Assembly: GCA_001464275.1 (NCBI GenBank)
Contig: LNFL01000141.1
Span: 1-56,341 of the forward strand
Origin: Actinobacteria bacterium Ga0077560
Lineage (GTDB): Bacteria > Actinomycetota > Thermoleophilia > Miltoncostaeales > Miltoncostaeaceae
Direction: 5' to 3'
Length of the DNA stretch: 56,341 nucleotides
The notes beneath the pieces were generated by a model that was not told the origin of the DNA, made no database searches, and worked only from the letters and a program-made list of their open reading frames with translations. Shown piece by piece: positions 17,238-26,256 of the stretch (its first letter is position 1; every line of letters begins with the position of its first letter). The translations under genes were made by a program, and so were the position numbers.

Positions 17238-18247
17238 GAGAACTGCTCCAGGAAGCGCAGGTCGCTCTCGAACAGCAGGCGCAGGTCCGGCAGGCCGTGG
17301 CGCACCATCGCGATGCGGTCGAGGCCCATCCCGAAGGCGAAGCCCGTCCAGCGCTCCGGGTCGTACCCGACGAAGCCGAACACCTCGGGGTCCACCATGC
17401 CGGCGCCCAGCAGCTCCAGCCACTGGGGCCGGCCGTGCCGGTCGGTCCAGCGCACGTACAGCTCCACCGAGGGCTCGGTGAACGGGAAGAAGTGCGGGCG
17501 CAGGACGTACTCGATGCCGTCGCCCAGCAGCTCGCGGGCCACGTGCACCAGCGTGCCCTTGAGGTGGGCCAGCGACAGGCCCTCGTCCACCGCGAGCCCC
17601 TCCAGCTGGTGGAACATCGGGCTGTGGGTGGCGTCCACGTCGTCGCGGCGGTACACCGCGCCCGGGGCGATCACGTAGACCGGCGGCTCCTGGGTCTCCA
17701 TCACCCGCACCTGCACCGGCGAGGTCTGCGGCCGCAGCGCGGCGTGCGGATGGCCCGCCACGTAGAAGGTGTCGCTGGACGAGCGCGCGGGGTGCCCCTG
17801 CGGCACGTTGAGCGCGGTGAAGTTGTGGTACTCGTCCTCGATCTCGGGGCCGTCCGCGATGCGGTAGCCCAGCGCGAGGAAGATCTCCTCCACCTCCAGG
17901 CGCACCTGGGTGAGCAGGTGCAGCGCGCCGGCGGGGCGGCCGTCCCCGGGGAGGGTGATGTCGGTGCGGTCCTCCAGGAGCTTGCGGCCGAGCTCCTCAC
18001 CCTCCAGCTCCTCCTTGCGGGCGGTGAGCGCCGCCTCGACGGCACGCCGGGCCTCGTTGGCCGACTTGCCCATCGGGCCCCGCAGCTCGGGCGGCAGCTT
18101 GCCGATGCCGGAGAGGATCTCGGTGAGGCCGCTCTTGCGGCCCGTGTGCGCGACGCGGGCCTCCTCGAGCGCGGCAAGGGTCCCCGCACCGGCCACGTCG
18201 GCCAGCGCGCGGTCGCGCAATGCGGTGATGTCCTCCGGCGTCGTCAC
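17234..18247 (-). CDS. pheS: Phenylalanine-tRNA ligase alpha subunit
   Basis: 337 residues, class II synthetase. An N-terminal coiled coil is followed by the catalytic domain: GHPARSSSDTFYV, the motif 2 region DATHSPMFHQLEGL, FPFTEPSVELYVRW, and motif 3 GFAFGMGLDRIAMVRHGLPD. Start is GTG at 18247. The gene follows an RNA methyltransferase after 12 bases and overlaps pheT. Infrequent-codon leader peptides or T-boxes known to control pheST elsewhere are not visible; it is probably read from the upstream infC promoter. Confidence 0.96.
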   Translation of the reverse strand: MTTPEDITALRDRALADVAGAGTLAALEEARVAHTGRKSGLTEILSGIGKLPPELRGPMGKSANEARRAVEAALTARKEELEGEELGRKLLEDRTDITLPGDGRPAGALHLLTQVRLEVEEIFLALGYRIADGPEIEDEYHNFTALNVPQGHPARSSSDTFYVAGHPHAALRPQTSPVQVRVMETQEPPVYVIAPGAVYRRDDVDATHSPMFHQLEGLAVDEGLSLAHLKGTLVHVARELLGDGIEYVLRPHFFPFTEPSVELYVRWTDRHGRPQWLELLGAGMVDPEVFGFVGYDPERWTGFAFGMGLDRIAMVRHGLPDLRLLFESDLRFLEQFS

Positions 18248-18259
18248 CGACGGGTCAGG

Positions 18260-19183
18260 CTACAGGACGCCCGCGTCCGCGGATCCGGTGGATCGCTGCC
18301 GCAGGGCCTCCGCCAGCAGCACCGCACCGGCCGCGGCCACGTTCAGCGACTCCGTGCCCTCCGCCTGCGGGATGCGCACGCGGCGCACCTCCAGCCCGCC
18401 GCTCGCCAGCACCTCGTCGAGCGCCTCGTCGTGCCCCGCCCGCTCCGCGCCCATGGCGAGCACCATCGGCCCGCGCAGATCGACCTCCCACGGCGGCACG
18501 CCCTGCGCCGCATCGGCCACCACCACGCTGAACCCCCGGCGGGTCGCCAGGTCCTCGGCCCGCACGCCCTCCAGCAGGGGCAGGCTGAACGTCGCGCCCA
18601 TCGCGGCGCGCACCGCCCGGGGATGGAACGCGTCGGCCGATCCCGGCCCCAGCGCCAGCCAGTCGGCGCCAAGCCCCGCCGCGGAGCGCACCAGCGTGCC
18701 GACGTTGCCGGGGTCGGAGACGCCTCCCAGCCACAGGCCCACCCGGGGCGGCCACGCCACGTCGGCGAACCCCACCGCGTCCGGCTGGGGCAGCACGGCG
18801 ATCACCCTGGGCGGAGTGGCCAGCGTGGTTGCGTGCGCCATGAGGTCCGCCGGGACCGCGTAGCGCTCCTCCAGGTCCGCGAGGCGGTCCAGGAGCCCGG
18901 AGATCTCGGACGCCCGTGCGGCGTCGATCAGGACGGCCGCGGGCCGCACCCCACGGTCCAGGGCGCTCTCCAGCAGGTCCTCCCCCTCGACGACCATGAG
19001 GCGCCGTTCCCGGCGCACCTTCTTGGTCTCGAGCGCACGCACCAGCCGCAACCAGGGGTTGCGGCCGGACGTGACGGGGCGCAGCGCCGGCGCGCGGCCG
19101 GCGACGACGCGCTCCCTAGACGGTGACGGCGGCGCGGGCCTCGCGGACCCGCGCGCAGAGGCCCGCGAACGCCTCCGGCTCAT
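18260..19183 (-). CDS. SpoU/TrmH-family RNA 2'-O-methyltransferase
   Basis: Up to 307 residues. It has an N-terminal SpoU substrate-binding region (VTSGRNPWLRLVRALETKK, RRLMVVEGEDLL), then the knotted SAM domain: VSDPGNVGTLVRSAAGLGAD, MGATFSLPLLEG, MVLAMGAERAGHD and IPQAEGTESLNVAAAGAVLL. Probable substrate is 23S rRNA or tRNA; which one cannot be told. The start is uncertain. The family motif VTSGRNP needs a start before 19090, and the only in-frame candidate is the ATG at 19183, inside rplT by 68 bases. TTG at 19051 is the alternative but would cut that motif. Linkage to rplT/pheS is common in Gram-positives. Confidence 0.88.
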   Translation of the reverse strand: MSRRRSRASARGSARPAPPSPSRERVVAGRAPALRPVTSGRNPWLRLVRALETKKVRRERRLMVVEGEDLLESALDRGVRPAAVLIDAARASEISGLLDRLADLEERYAVPADLMAHATTLATPPRVIAVLPQPDAVGFADVAWPPRVGLWLGGVSDPGNVGTLVRSAAGLGADWLALGPGSADAFHPRAVRAAMGATFSLPLLEGVRAEDLATRRGFSVVVADAAQGVPPWEVDLRGPMVLAMGAERAGHDEALDEVLASGGLEVRRVRIPQAEGTESLNVAAAGAVLLAEALRQRSTGSADAGVL

Positions 19184-19484
19184 GGACGGCCAGGTCGGCG
19201 AGGACCTTGCGGTTCAGTTCGATGCCCAGCCCGTTGAGCCCGTGGATGAACTGACCGTAGGTCAGACCCTCCTCGCGGGCCGCGGCGTTGATGCGGGCGA
19301 TCCAGAGGCGGCGGAACTCGCGCTTGCGGACCCGGCGGTCGCGGTACTGGTACCGCAGGGACCGCTGGACCTGCTCCTTCGCGCGGCGGTAGCTGGTGTG
19401 CTTGGTGCCCCAGTACCCCTTTGCGATGCCAAGGACCTTGCGGCGCTTCTTGCGAGCCGCAACGGAACGCTTCACGCGAGCCAT
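19116..19484 (-). CDS. rplT: 50S ribosomal protein L20
   Basis: 122 residues beginning MARVKRSVAARKKRRKVLG, followed by AKGYWGTKHTSYRRAKEQV and WIARINAAAREEGLTYGQF, all hallmark L20. L20 binds 23S rRNA early in assembly and represses the infC-rpmI-rplT operon in bacteria where this has been studied. Start is the ATG at 19484, one base after the rpmI stop; an open extension upstream is rejected because L20 starts at MARV. Confidence 0.98.
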   Translation of the reverse strand: MARVKRSVAARKKRRKVLGIAKGYWGTKHTSYRRAKEQVQRSLRYQYRDRRVRKREFRRLWIARINAAAREEGLTYGQFIHGLNGLGIELNRKVLADLAVHEPEAFAGLCARVREARAAVTV

Positions 19485-19485
19485 T

Positions 19486-19683
19486 TCAGCGCTTCCCCAG
19501 GAGACGAAGGGCGGTACGGGCGTGCTCGGGCGCGAGCACGCGCTCGCCATCCTGCTTGCGCTTGTTCTTCCCCGACATGTTCTCCATGTTGTGCCGCAGG
19601 CCGGAAGGCTGGAACATCACCTTCCCCTTGGGCGTCACACGGAACCGCTTCGACGCGGCTCGGCTGGTCTTCATCTTGGGCAT
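19486..19683 (-). CDS. rpmI: 50S ribosomal protein L35
   Basis: 65 residues starting MPKMKTSRAASKRFRVTPKG and ending ARTALRLLGKR, the full normal length of L35. It sits between infC and rplT in the universal infC-rpmI-rplT order, 11 bases after infC. Confidence 0.98.
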   Translation of the reverse strand: MPKMKTSRAASKRFRVTPKGKVMFQPSGLRHNMENMSGKNKRKQDGERVLAPEHARTALRLLGKR

Positions 19684-19694
19684 GTCAGGACTCG

Positions 19695-20309
19695 TCAGGC
19701 AGTTGGCGGGGCGGGTGCCGCGGGCGGCGCACCGGATTCCTTGGCGACCGGGCCGGCGGCGATTTCCTTCACCGGCGCGAGCATCATGATCATGTTGCGG
19801 CCGTCGAGGTTCGGTCGACTCTCGATGATCGCGAGATCCTTGAGCTCATCCGCGAGCCGGAGAAGGATGGACTCTCCGCGCTCAGGATGCAAGAGCTCAC
19901 GGCCCCGGAACATGATGGTGACCTTGACCTTGTCCCGGTGCTTGAGGAACCGCTCGACGTGCCCCTTCTTGGTGGCGTAGTCGTGCGGGTCGATCTTCGG
20001 CCGGAACTTGATCTCCTTGATGACGATCTGGCTCTGGTGCTTTCGGGCCTGCTTGGCCTTCTGCTCCTGCTCGTACCGCCACTTGCCGTAGTCCATGATC
20101 CGGACCACGGGCGGACGGGCGTCGGGGGCCACCTCGACCAGGTCCAGGTTCGCGCGCTGCGCGATCTCCTGGGCACGGGCGATCGGCACCACGCCGACGT
20201 TCTCACCGGAGTCGTCGATCAGTCGGACGGACTCGACACGGATCGCTTCGTTGATCCGCGTCGACGGCCCGGCCGGCGGCCGCGTATCTGGTCCCCGCCT
20301 AGGAGGCAA
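19695..20309 (-). CDS. infC: Translation initiation factor IF-3
   Basis: 204 residues. The N-domain has RINEAIRVESVRLID, GVVPIARAQEIAQ and LDLVEVAPDARPPVVRIMDY; the linker is basic (KAKQARKHQSQIV); the C-domain has EIKFRPKIDPHDYATKKGHV and IESRPNLDGRNMIMMLAP. An Ala/Pro tail extends past the usual end. Start assigned to TTG at 20309, giving 17 residues before RINE; no ATG or GTG is available in frame. Unusual initiators are a known infC autoregulatory device, so the true start could also be a rarer codon closer to RINE. Confidence 0.95.
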   Translation of the reverse strand: MPPRRGPDTRPPAGPSTRINEAIRVESVRLIDDSGENVGVVPIARAQEIAQRANLDLVEVAPDARPPVVRIMDYGKWRYEQEQKAKQARKHQSQIVIKEIKFRPKIDPHDYATKKGHVERFLKHRDKVKVTIMFRGRELLHPERGESILLRLADELKDLAIIESRPNLDGRNMIMMLAPVKEIAAGPVAKESGAPPAAPAPPTA

Positions 20310-20488
20310 CCAACATCCCTGACGTGCTCAGCCGACACCTCGCACGAGGGCGGGGTGGTGACGCGTGATGAAGGCGGGTGAGAAGACGGGCTCTCCGAGA
20401 TACCAAGCGGGTCACGACGTGCCGCAGGTGCGGCGGAGGGGCAGGATAGCAGGGCGCGCCGGACGCATGTAGCCCGGGCGGGAATGAA
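20310..20488 (-). promoter_or_regulatory. infC leader region
   Basis: The 179 bases before infC hold a TATCCT box (a plausible -10, near 20447) and a CCTCG-TG-CGAGG hairpin. They also contain a six-codon frame ATG-TTG-GTT-GCC-TCC-TAG (20316-20299) whose stop lies just inside the infC start region in another frame. L20- or IF3-dependent leader control is known for this operon in other bacteria; whether this leader folds that way was not tested. Confidence 0.35.
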
Positions 20489-21487
20489 TCACCACGCCGC
20501 CTCGTAGATCGCGAGCAGTGCGTGCTCGTCGGCGGGACCGGGGGTGTCCCTGAGTTCCGGGCGCTCCGCCGCGACGGCGGCCAGGCGGGGCAGCTCGGCG
20601 CGGTCCACGCCCAGGTCGCGCAGCCGCGCGGCGCCGGCCGCCGCCGCGCCCGCGGCGGCCGCTGCGGCCAGGTCCAGACCGGACGGCCAGGCGTCGGCGG
20701 CGCCATGCGCGGAGAGGGCCGCCAGGCTGTGGGGCAGCATCGCGGCGTTCGCCTGACCGTGGCCGACCCCCGCGTGGCGCGCGAGCGTCTGCGACAGCAC
20801 GTGGTGCACCCCATAGCCGGCCGACCCGATCGCGTAGCCGGCCAGGATCGCCCCCAGCGCCAGGCCGTCGGGGTCCGGACCGGGCAACCCCTGCGCGATG
20901 AGGATCGCCGCGCGGTGGGCGGCCATCACGGCCACCGGGTTCGCCCGCGGCGTGAGCGGCGCCTCCACGGCGTGCCCCAGGGCGTTCATCGCCGTCGCCG
21001 CCAGCGCGGGCCCGCGCAGCGACGCCATCACCAGGGGGTCGGCCAGCACAAGGGACGGCCGCACACGCGCGCGCCCCGGGGGCACGCCCGGGATCATGCG
21101 GTGGATGGCCGTCATCTCGGCGCCGGACAGCGTGGTGGGGATGGCCACGACCCGCCGGGGAGGGTCCGCCGCGGCCAGGGCCTTGGCCACGTCGATCACA
21201 CGGCCTCCGCCGAGTGCGATCAGCGTGCCTCCGCGCACGCGGTGTCGCAGGTCGCGCGCGAGAGCGTCGACCAGCCCCGGGCCCACGACGTGGACGGCGT
21301 CCGCGGCACGGGCCAGGCCCGGCGCGTCCCCCAGCCCGCGCTGCGAGGTGAGCAGCGTGAACTCCGCGCCCACCGATTCGGCGGCGTCGGAGGCCACGCC
21401 CCGGCCGAAGCGGATCGTGCGCTCGCCGTCCCGCCACGTGAACGGCCGGGACGGATCCCATGTGCCGATGTGCGGGGAGGTGGGCAT
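20489..21487 (-). CDS. Iron-containing alcohol dehydrogenase, maleylacetate reductase-like
   Basis: 332 residues of the group III (Fe-dependent) dehydrogenase fold. The NAD(P) motif is GGGRVIDVAKA around residue 92, then AIPTTLSGAEMTAIHR. Candidate metal ligands sit in NALGHAVEAPLTP, GVHHVLSQTLARH and GVGHGQANAAMLPH, the pattern of maleylacetate reductases, which reduce maleylacetate to 3-oxoadipate in chloro- or hydroxyquinol degradation. No aromatic-degradation genes adjoin it, so the substrate is inferred from family resemblance only. It lies between hup and infC with its own likely promoter. Confidence 0.8.
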   Translation of the reverse strand: MPTSPHIGTWDPSRPFTWRDGERTIRFGRGVASDAAESVGAEFTLLTSQRGLGDAPGLARAADAVHVVGPGLVDALARDLRHRVRGGTLIALGGGRVIDVAKALAAADPPRRVVAIPTTLSGAEMTAIHRMIPGVPPGRARVRPSLVLADPLVMASLRGPALAATAMNALGHAVEAPLTPRANPVAVMAAHRAAILIAQGLPGPDPDGLALGAILAGYAIGSAGYGVHHVLSQTLARHAGVGHGQANAAMLPHSLAALSAHGAADAWPSGLDLAAAAAAGAAAAGAARLRDLGVDRAELPRLAAVAAERPELRDTPGPADEHALLAIYEAAW

Positions 21488-21609
21488 GTGCGGGCTCCTG
21501 GGGAGCGGGCGGGCCTGAGGCCCACCCGCTCACGCTCCGGGAGGACGCCCGGCCGGTCGCGAACGCGCCGGACGGGTCGCGGAGCCGCCGGTTGGCGGCG
21601 CCGGCGGGG

Positions 21610-21927
21610 CTACTTCTTGGCGGCCTTCTTGGCGGCGGGCTTCTTGTTGCCGGCGGCCACCGACTCCTTCAGCACGGCACCCGGCGTGAAGCGCGGGACC
21701 ACGCGGGCCGGAATCGTGACCTTCTTGCTCGGGTCCTGCGGGTTCACGCCCACGCGCTCGGCGCGGTGGCTGATGGAGAACTTGCCGAAGCCGGCGAACG
21801 CGACGTCCTCTCCGCCCTTGAGGGCGTCGGAGATCTCGTCGAGGACCGCGTTCACGAGCGTCTGGGCCTGCGCGTTCGGGATATCCGCGCGCTTGGCAAC
21901 GCGACCCACGAACTCCGTCTTGTTCAT
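21610..21927 (-). CDS. hup: HU-family DNA-binding protein
   Basis: 105 residues. It starts MNKTEFVGRVAKRADI, has GGEDVAFAGFGKFSISHRAE and the arm region ERVGVNPQDPSKKVTIPAR, then a short lysine/alanine tail (GNKKPAAKKAAKK). The tail is shorter than the long mycobacterial extensions but of the same type. HU bends and compacts DNA. An AGGGGG ribosome-binding site precedes the ATG at good spacing. Single-gene unit with a recognisable promoter. Confidence 0.96.
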   Translation of the reverse strand: MNKTEFVGRVAKRADIPNAQAQTLVNAVLDEISDALKGGEDVAFAGFGKFSISHRAERVGVNPQDPSKKVTIPARVVPRFTPGAVLKESVAAGNKKPAAKKAAKK

Positions 21928-21945
21928 TAGGACCCCCTGGTGTGA

Positions 21946-21973
21946 TGTCTAAGGCGACGCACTGGTTCCGCAA
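21946..21973 (-). promoter_or_regulatory. Probable promoter of hup
   Basis: TTGCGG (21973-21968) and TAGACA (21951-21946) separated by 16 bases on the minus strand, ending about 18 bases before the hup ATG. The fit to the vegetative consensus is moderate. Confidence 0.4.
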
Positions 21974-22189
21974 CCTAGCACCACGTTCGGATGAAATCCC
22001 GCATTGCGTGGGGGATCTCGTCCCGGCCGGCCCCATCCGGCCCTCGCGGGGCGGGCCGGGGGCATCCCTCGAACGGGGCATACGCCTCCCTCGCGAGGGG
22101 GGTCCGACTACCCCATCCGTGTGGTCGGGTTCCACGAAATAGAGATTTTGCCTACACGGCGGTGAGGCGCGGCGGACGACATCAGGGAT

Positions 22190-24152
22190 GTGCGTCGCTT
22201 CCCGTCATCGTGCCGACATCGGCGGATCGCCGCACTCGCCGGGCTCGCGTGCCTGGCGGCCCTCACCCCTCCGGCATCGGGCGCGCCCCCGGTCTCGGAG
22301 ACCGTGCTGGTGAAGGTCGCCCGGGACGCGGATCCGGCGGCCCGGGCGGAGATCGCCTCGGCGATCGACGCGGAGCGCGTCCGGGCACTGCCCGGCGGCT
22401 GGCGCGTCTACACGCTGCCCGGGCCCGAGACCGTCGGTGAGATCCGTGCCGATCTCGCCGACGCCGAGGCGGCCGTGCGCGTGCAGCTCCCCGCACGCGT
22501 GCGGACCCTCGGGGCCCCGTCCGATCCCCTGTTCGGGCCGGTGAACCGCGGCTACCAGTGGGGCCTGGCGAACACCGCGTCCTGGAACGGCGGCGTGGCG
22601 GGGGCCGACATCTCCGCGATCGACGGCTGGGCGCGCACGGCCGACGCCGCGCCGGTGACGGTCGCGGTGGTCGACACGGGCGTCCAGATCACCCATCCGG
22701 ACCTCACGGGCCGCGTCTGGACCAATCCCGGGGAGCGACGCCAACGGCAGGGTCGACGACGTCAACGGGTGGGACTTCGCCGCCGGTGACGCGTCGGTCT
22801 ACGACGACCCCGCGGGCGACCGTCACGGCACGCATGTCGCCGGCGTCATCGCCGCGGCGCGCGGCAACGGCATCGGCATCGCCGGCATCGCCGACAACGC
22901 CCGCATCATGCCCCTCAAGTTCATCGGGTCCGACGGCAGCGGCTCGAACGTCGACGCGATCGTCGCCATCCAGTACGCGGTGCAGAACGGCGCCCGCGTC
23001 ATCAACGCCTCGTTCGGCGGCCCCGCCTACGACGAGGCCCTGTGCGACACGATCGCCTGGGCCGGGGAGCAGGGCGCGCTGGTGGTCGTGGCGGCCGGGA
23101 ACTCCGGCCAGAGCCTGGACACCTCCAGCGCGTGGCCGGCCCGGTGTCCCAGCGCCACGATGCTCACCGTCGCCGCCTTCACCCACGAGGGCAAGCTCGC
23201 CGGCTTCTCGAACCGCAGCGCCACCCAGGTGGACATCGCGGCCCCCGGGGAGTTCGTGGTGAGCACCGTCCCCGGCGACTACGGCTACATGTCGGGAACC
23301 TCGATGGCGACGCCCCACGTGGCCGGCGTTGCGGCGGCCGTCCTGGGCCGCTCGCCCGCCATGAGCCCGGCGCAGGCCCGCCAGGCGGTCCTGGACGGCG
23401 CGGTCCCCCTCCCGGCCCTCACCGGGCTCGTGGCGGGCGGACGGCGCCTCGATCTCGACGGCGCCCTGACGGCGGCCGGCGCCCCTGCGGGTGTCGACGA
23501 TCAGGCCCCCGCCGGTTTCGCCCTGGTGGCGCCGGCCGACGGTGCTGCGGTGGGCGACCGGGTCCCGACCATGACGTGGGACGCAACGACCGACGCGGGC
23601 GGCGGCGTGTCGCACTATCGCCTGGTCATCGACGGCCGGGTCTCGGTCGACCGGATCACGGGCACGAGGGCCCGTCCGGCCGGACCGCTGGGAACCGGTG
23701 AGCACACCTGGGCGGTCGAGGCCGTCGACCGGTCCGGCAACGTGGTGCGCAGCGAGGAGCGCACGGTGATCGTCGATGCGGCGGCACCATCCAAGTTCGT
23801 GCTGCTGAAGCCGGTGGCGGGCGGGGCGCTCCCCGCCGGGAAGGCCGTGGTGCGGTGGTCCGCCAGCCGGGACTCCGGCTCGGGGCTCGCCCGCTACGAG
23901 GTCCTGGTGGACCGCCGGGTCGCCGCGACGGTGGACGGCGACGCCGGGTACGCACGGGTCACGCTCTCCGCGGGCCGCCACACCATCGCCGTGCGGGCGG
24001 TGGACGGCGCCGGGAACGTCACCTCCACGGTCTCGCGACCGGTCACCGCGCTGCGCGCGGGCGGCCAGCGGCCGGCGGCGATGCGGGTCGCACCCTCCCG
24101 TGCCCGGGTGGGATCGCGGCCCGTGGTCCCACCCGCGCGCCGCGGCCGCTGA
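22190..24152 (+). pseudogene. Secreted subtilisin-like serine protease, interrupted by a one-base frameshift
   Basis: GTG start at 22190 gives a signal peptide (basic start, IAALAGLACLAALTPP, ASGA cleavage region) and an S8 propeptide-like segment. The catalytic Asp follows in VAVVDTGVQITHP (D162). At about 22730-22734 (AATCCCGGGGAGC) the frame is lost; deleting one base restores it exactly (1963 = 3 x 654 + 1). The shifted frame then carries the His in DRHGTHVAGVIAA, the oxyanion Asn in VVVAAGNSGQ and the Ser in YMSGTSMATPHVAG. Two Ig/FN3-like domains follow to the stop. All triad residues are intact, so this is either a very recent mutation or a G-run sequencing error. Confidence 0.85.
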
Positions 24153-24340
24153 ACCACGCCGGTGGCTCCGCGCACCGCGGAGGCGCCGGGCGGTGAGGGG
24201 CCTGGGTCAGCCCCGGGAGCGGACCGCCGCCCCGGCGGGCGAACCGCCGCGTATCCCGGCTGAGCGGAGGGGGGCGAAGCGGGCCGGCAATCCGGGACCA
24301 GGACGGTGCCGGCCCCCCTCGCGTCAAAACAGTACCAGCA

Positions 24341-24362
24341 AAACCTGATTTTCAAAACAGGT
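24341..24362 (-). terminator. Intrinsic terminator of the 24373-24795 gene
   Basis: On the minus strand ACCTGTTTTGAAAATCAGGT forms a hairpin followed by TTTTGC, just past the stop at 24373. The flanking 24153-24340, between convergent genes, also holds a 9-bp GC hairpin (GGGCCGGCA/TGCCGGCCC, about 24277-24311) without a U-run. Confidence 0.6.
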
Positions 24363-24372
24363 ATGCCGCCGG

Positions 24373-24795
24373 TCAGGCGAGCATCGCGACGCGCATCACG
24401 GGGTCGCCGCCGGCGACCGGAACCTCGTGGAATCCCACCAGGCACGGCAGCGAGTCGCGCATCTGCATCACGTCGCCCTCCTCCAGGGTCCCGCCCGCCA
24501 GGACGTAGCCGGCCAGTTCCTTGATGAGCCGGATGCCGGGCTCCAGGAACATCGTGGGCAGGTTCAGGATCTCGAGCTCCGGATGGGCCGCGTAGACCCT
24601 CAGGCCCACCGTGGACAGCCGGCAGCCGCGCACGTGCTCCAGCTGGGTCAGCCACTGGGTGGCCGCCAGCTCGGCCATCGGCGGGCGGCCCTCACCGCTG
24701 CCGATCGCCTGCAACTCCTCGTGGCCGGGCGCGCCGGGCACGTTCGGGGGTTCCACCGCCACCTGCACGCGGGGATCGTCGATGCGTGTCGTCAT
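24373..24795 (-). CDS. Hypothetical protein, 140 residues
   Basis: A soluble, acidic protein with no signal or membrane segment. The second half (HPELEILNLPTMFLEP, ELAGYVLAGGTLEEGDVMQ) loosely resembles the end of DUF4261-type proteins, where a conserved YVL..G..L..GD pattern occurs; this is a weak match by eye. ATG start at 24795, terminator directly downstream, divergent from hemA. Codon use fits the genome. Confidence 0.7.
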   Translation of the reverse strand: MTTRIDDPRVQVAVEPPNVPGAPGHEELQAIGSGEGRPPMAELAATQWLTQLEHVRGCRLSTVGLRVYAAHPELEILNLPTMFLEPGIRLIKELAGYVLAGGTLEEGDVMQMRDSLPCLVGFHEVPVAGGDPVMRVAMLA

Positions 24796-24850
24796 GCCCC
24801 ACAGGGTCGCACGACGTGGACCCCTCGTGGGGGTCTGATGGACTACCGGC

Positions 24851-26067
24851 GTGCGCGCGCACCCTCATCCCCCTTCCCCGGCGCGGATCGCGGTCGTGGG
24901 ACGTTCCCATCACGCGGCGGACGTCGCGAGCCGTGGCGAGATGGCCGCCCGCGCCCGCCCGCGCGACATCGCGGCCGCGCTGGGACCGGGTACCGAGTGC
25001 GTGGTGCTCGCCACCTGCGACCGCCACGAGGTGTGGGCGGCGTCACGGGACGGTGATCCGGCGCCCCGGGTGGCCGCGGCACTGCGGGACCTGGCGGGCG
25101 TGCCGGACGGTGCTCTGGAGGTGCGCCGCGGGCGGGACGCGGTGCGGCACCTCATGCGCGTCGCCTCGGGGCTCGACGCGCTGGTGGTGGGTGAGCACGA
25201 GGTGCAGGGCCAGGTGGGCCATGCCTGGCGTCAGGCGCGGCACGCGGGCGCGACCGGGCCCGTCCTGGACCGGGTCTTCCAGGACGCCCTGGCCACCGCA
25301 GGACGGGCACGGGCGCAGACCGGCCTGGGCAGGGGTCGCACCTCGCTGGCCTCCGTGGCCGTCGAGCTCGCCGCCGCCGAGCTGGGAGACGCGGCCGTCG
25401 TGCCGGCCGTGGTCATCGGGGTGGATCCCATCGCGCGCGGCGTCGCGCGGCGCCTGGTGCGCCTCACCGGGGGACGCACCTCGATCCTCGGGCCGCACGG
25501 CCCCGCGCGGCGTCTCGCCGAGACCGTCGGGGCGGGATCGCCGCGGGAGGCCGCCGCGCTCGACGCCCTGCGCGGCGCCGGCCTCATCGTGGCCTGCGCC
25601 ACCCCGGAGCCCGCGGCGGCCGCGGTGATCGCCGGGCGGCTCGCAGCTCCCGGCGGCCCGTTGTGCATCGACCTGTGCGTCCCGCGGGCGCTGCCCGCCG
25701 GCACCCGGGTGCGGGATCTGGACGATCTGCGCCCCGTCGTCGCCCGCGCGCACCGGGTGCGGGCCTCGGACGCGGCGGCGGCGGAGCGGATCGTGAGCGA
25801 GGGCACCGCCGCGACCATGGACTGGCTGGCCGGCCGGGTGGCCGCACCGGCGATCACGCGCCTGGTGGCCCACGTGGAGGCCGCGCGGTGCGCGGCATCG
25901 ACGATCCCGAGGCCCGCGCGCGCATGGAGCGGCTGAGCCGCCGCCTGGCCGCGGCCCTGCTGCACGAGCCCGTCACGCGCCTGCGGCGGTCCCCCGACCC
26001 CGTGCGTGACGCGCGGCTGCTGCTGGAGCTGATGGGCGCGGACGACGACGCGGAGGACGCACCGTGA
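24851..26067 (+). pseudogene. hemA: Glutamyl-tRNA reductase, frameshifted before the dimerisation domain
   Basis: First frame (24851-25936, GTG start): GluTR N-terminal catalytic domain with the cysteine in VVLATCDRHEVWA (family STCNRTE), GLDALVVGEHEVQGQVGHAW, then an NADPH-binding domain (VVIGVDPIARGVARR). The frame runs out at 25936. A second frame ending at 26067 carries the missing helical dimerisation end (ERLSRRLAAALLHEPVTRLR). The break is near 25880-25895 at GCCGCGCGGTGCGCGGC. Compared with the family, about 8-10 residues between VEAAR and GIDDPE are also absent, so the event looks like a loss of roughly 25-28 bases. If real, the product loses its dimerisation domain; whether another hemA exists is unknown. 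Confidence 0.75.
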
Positions 26068-26256
26068 GGGGTCCCGGAACGGGGACGGCACCGATGGAAT
26101 CGGGCGAATCGCGACCGCCGATTGGTGTGCCATCGGCAATGAACGCTATGGTTGTCCTCGCCAGCCGATCTGGCCGGCGTGAATTGCGAGAGTGGACACC
26201 AGGTGGGCCGAAGGGCTTGGCGGGTGGACGGCGCTCGCCGAGCAACGAGGAATTGC
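26068..26256 (+). promoter_or_regulatory. Long 5' leader of the cold-shock gene
   Basis: 189 bases without a gene. TTGGTG (26122-26127) and TATGGT (26147-26152) with a 19-base spacer are a weak promoter candidate. That would give an untranslated leader of about 95 bases ending in GAGGA six bases before the ATG. Long structured leaders are typical of cold-induced csp mRNAs in other bacteria; the structure was not computed. Confidence 0.35.

Noticed and set aside
24153..24340. GC-rich structured sequence with AATCCGGGAC, suggestive of a cobalamin or c-di-AMP riboswitch
   Set aside because: It lies between convergent genes, so it is in no 5' leader, and the B12 box and other conserved cores are missing. 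It is more likely terminator structure.
25924..26067. Independent 47-residue protein starting MERLSRRLAAALL
   Set aside because: The sequence is the C-terminal dimerisation domain of GluTR immediately after a truncated hemA, so a frameshift explains it better than a separate gene.
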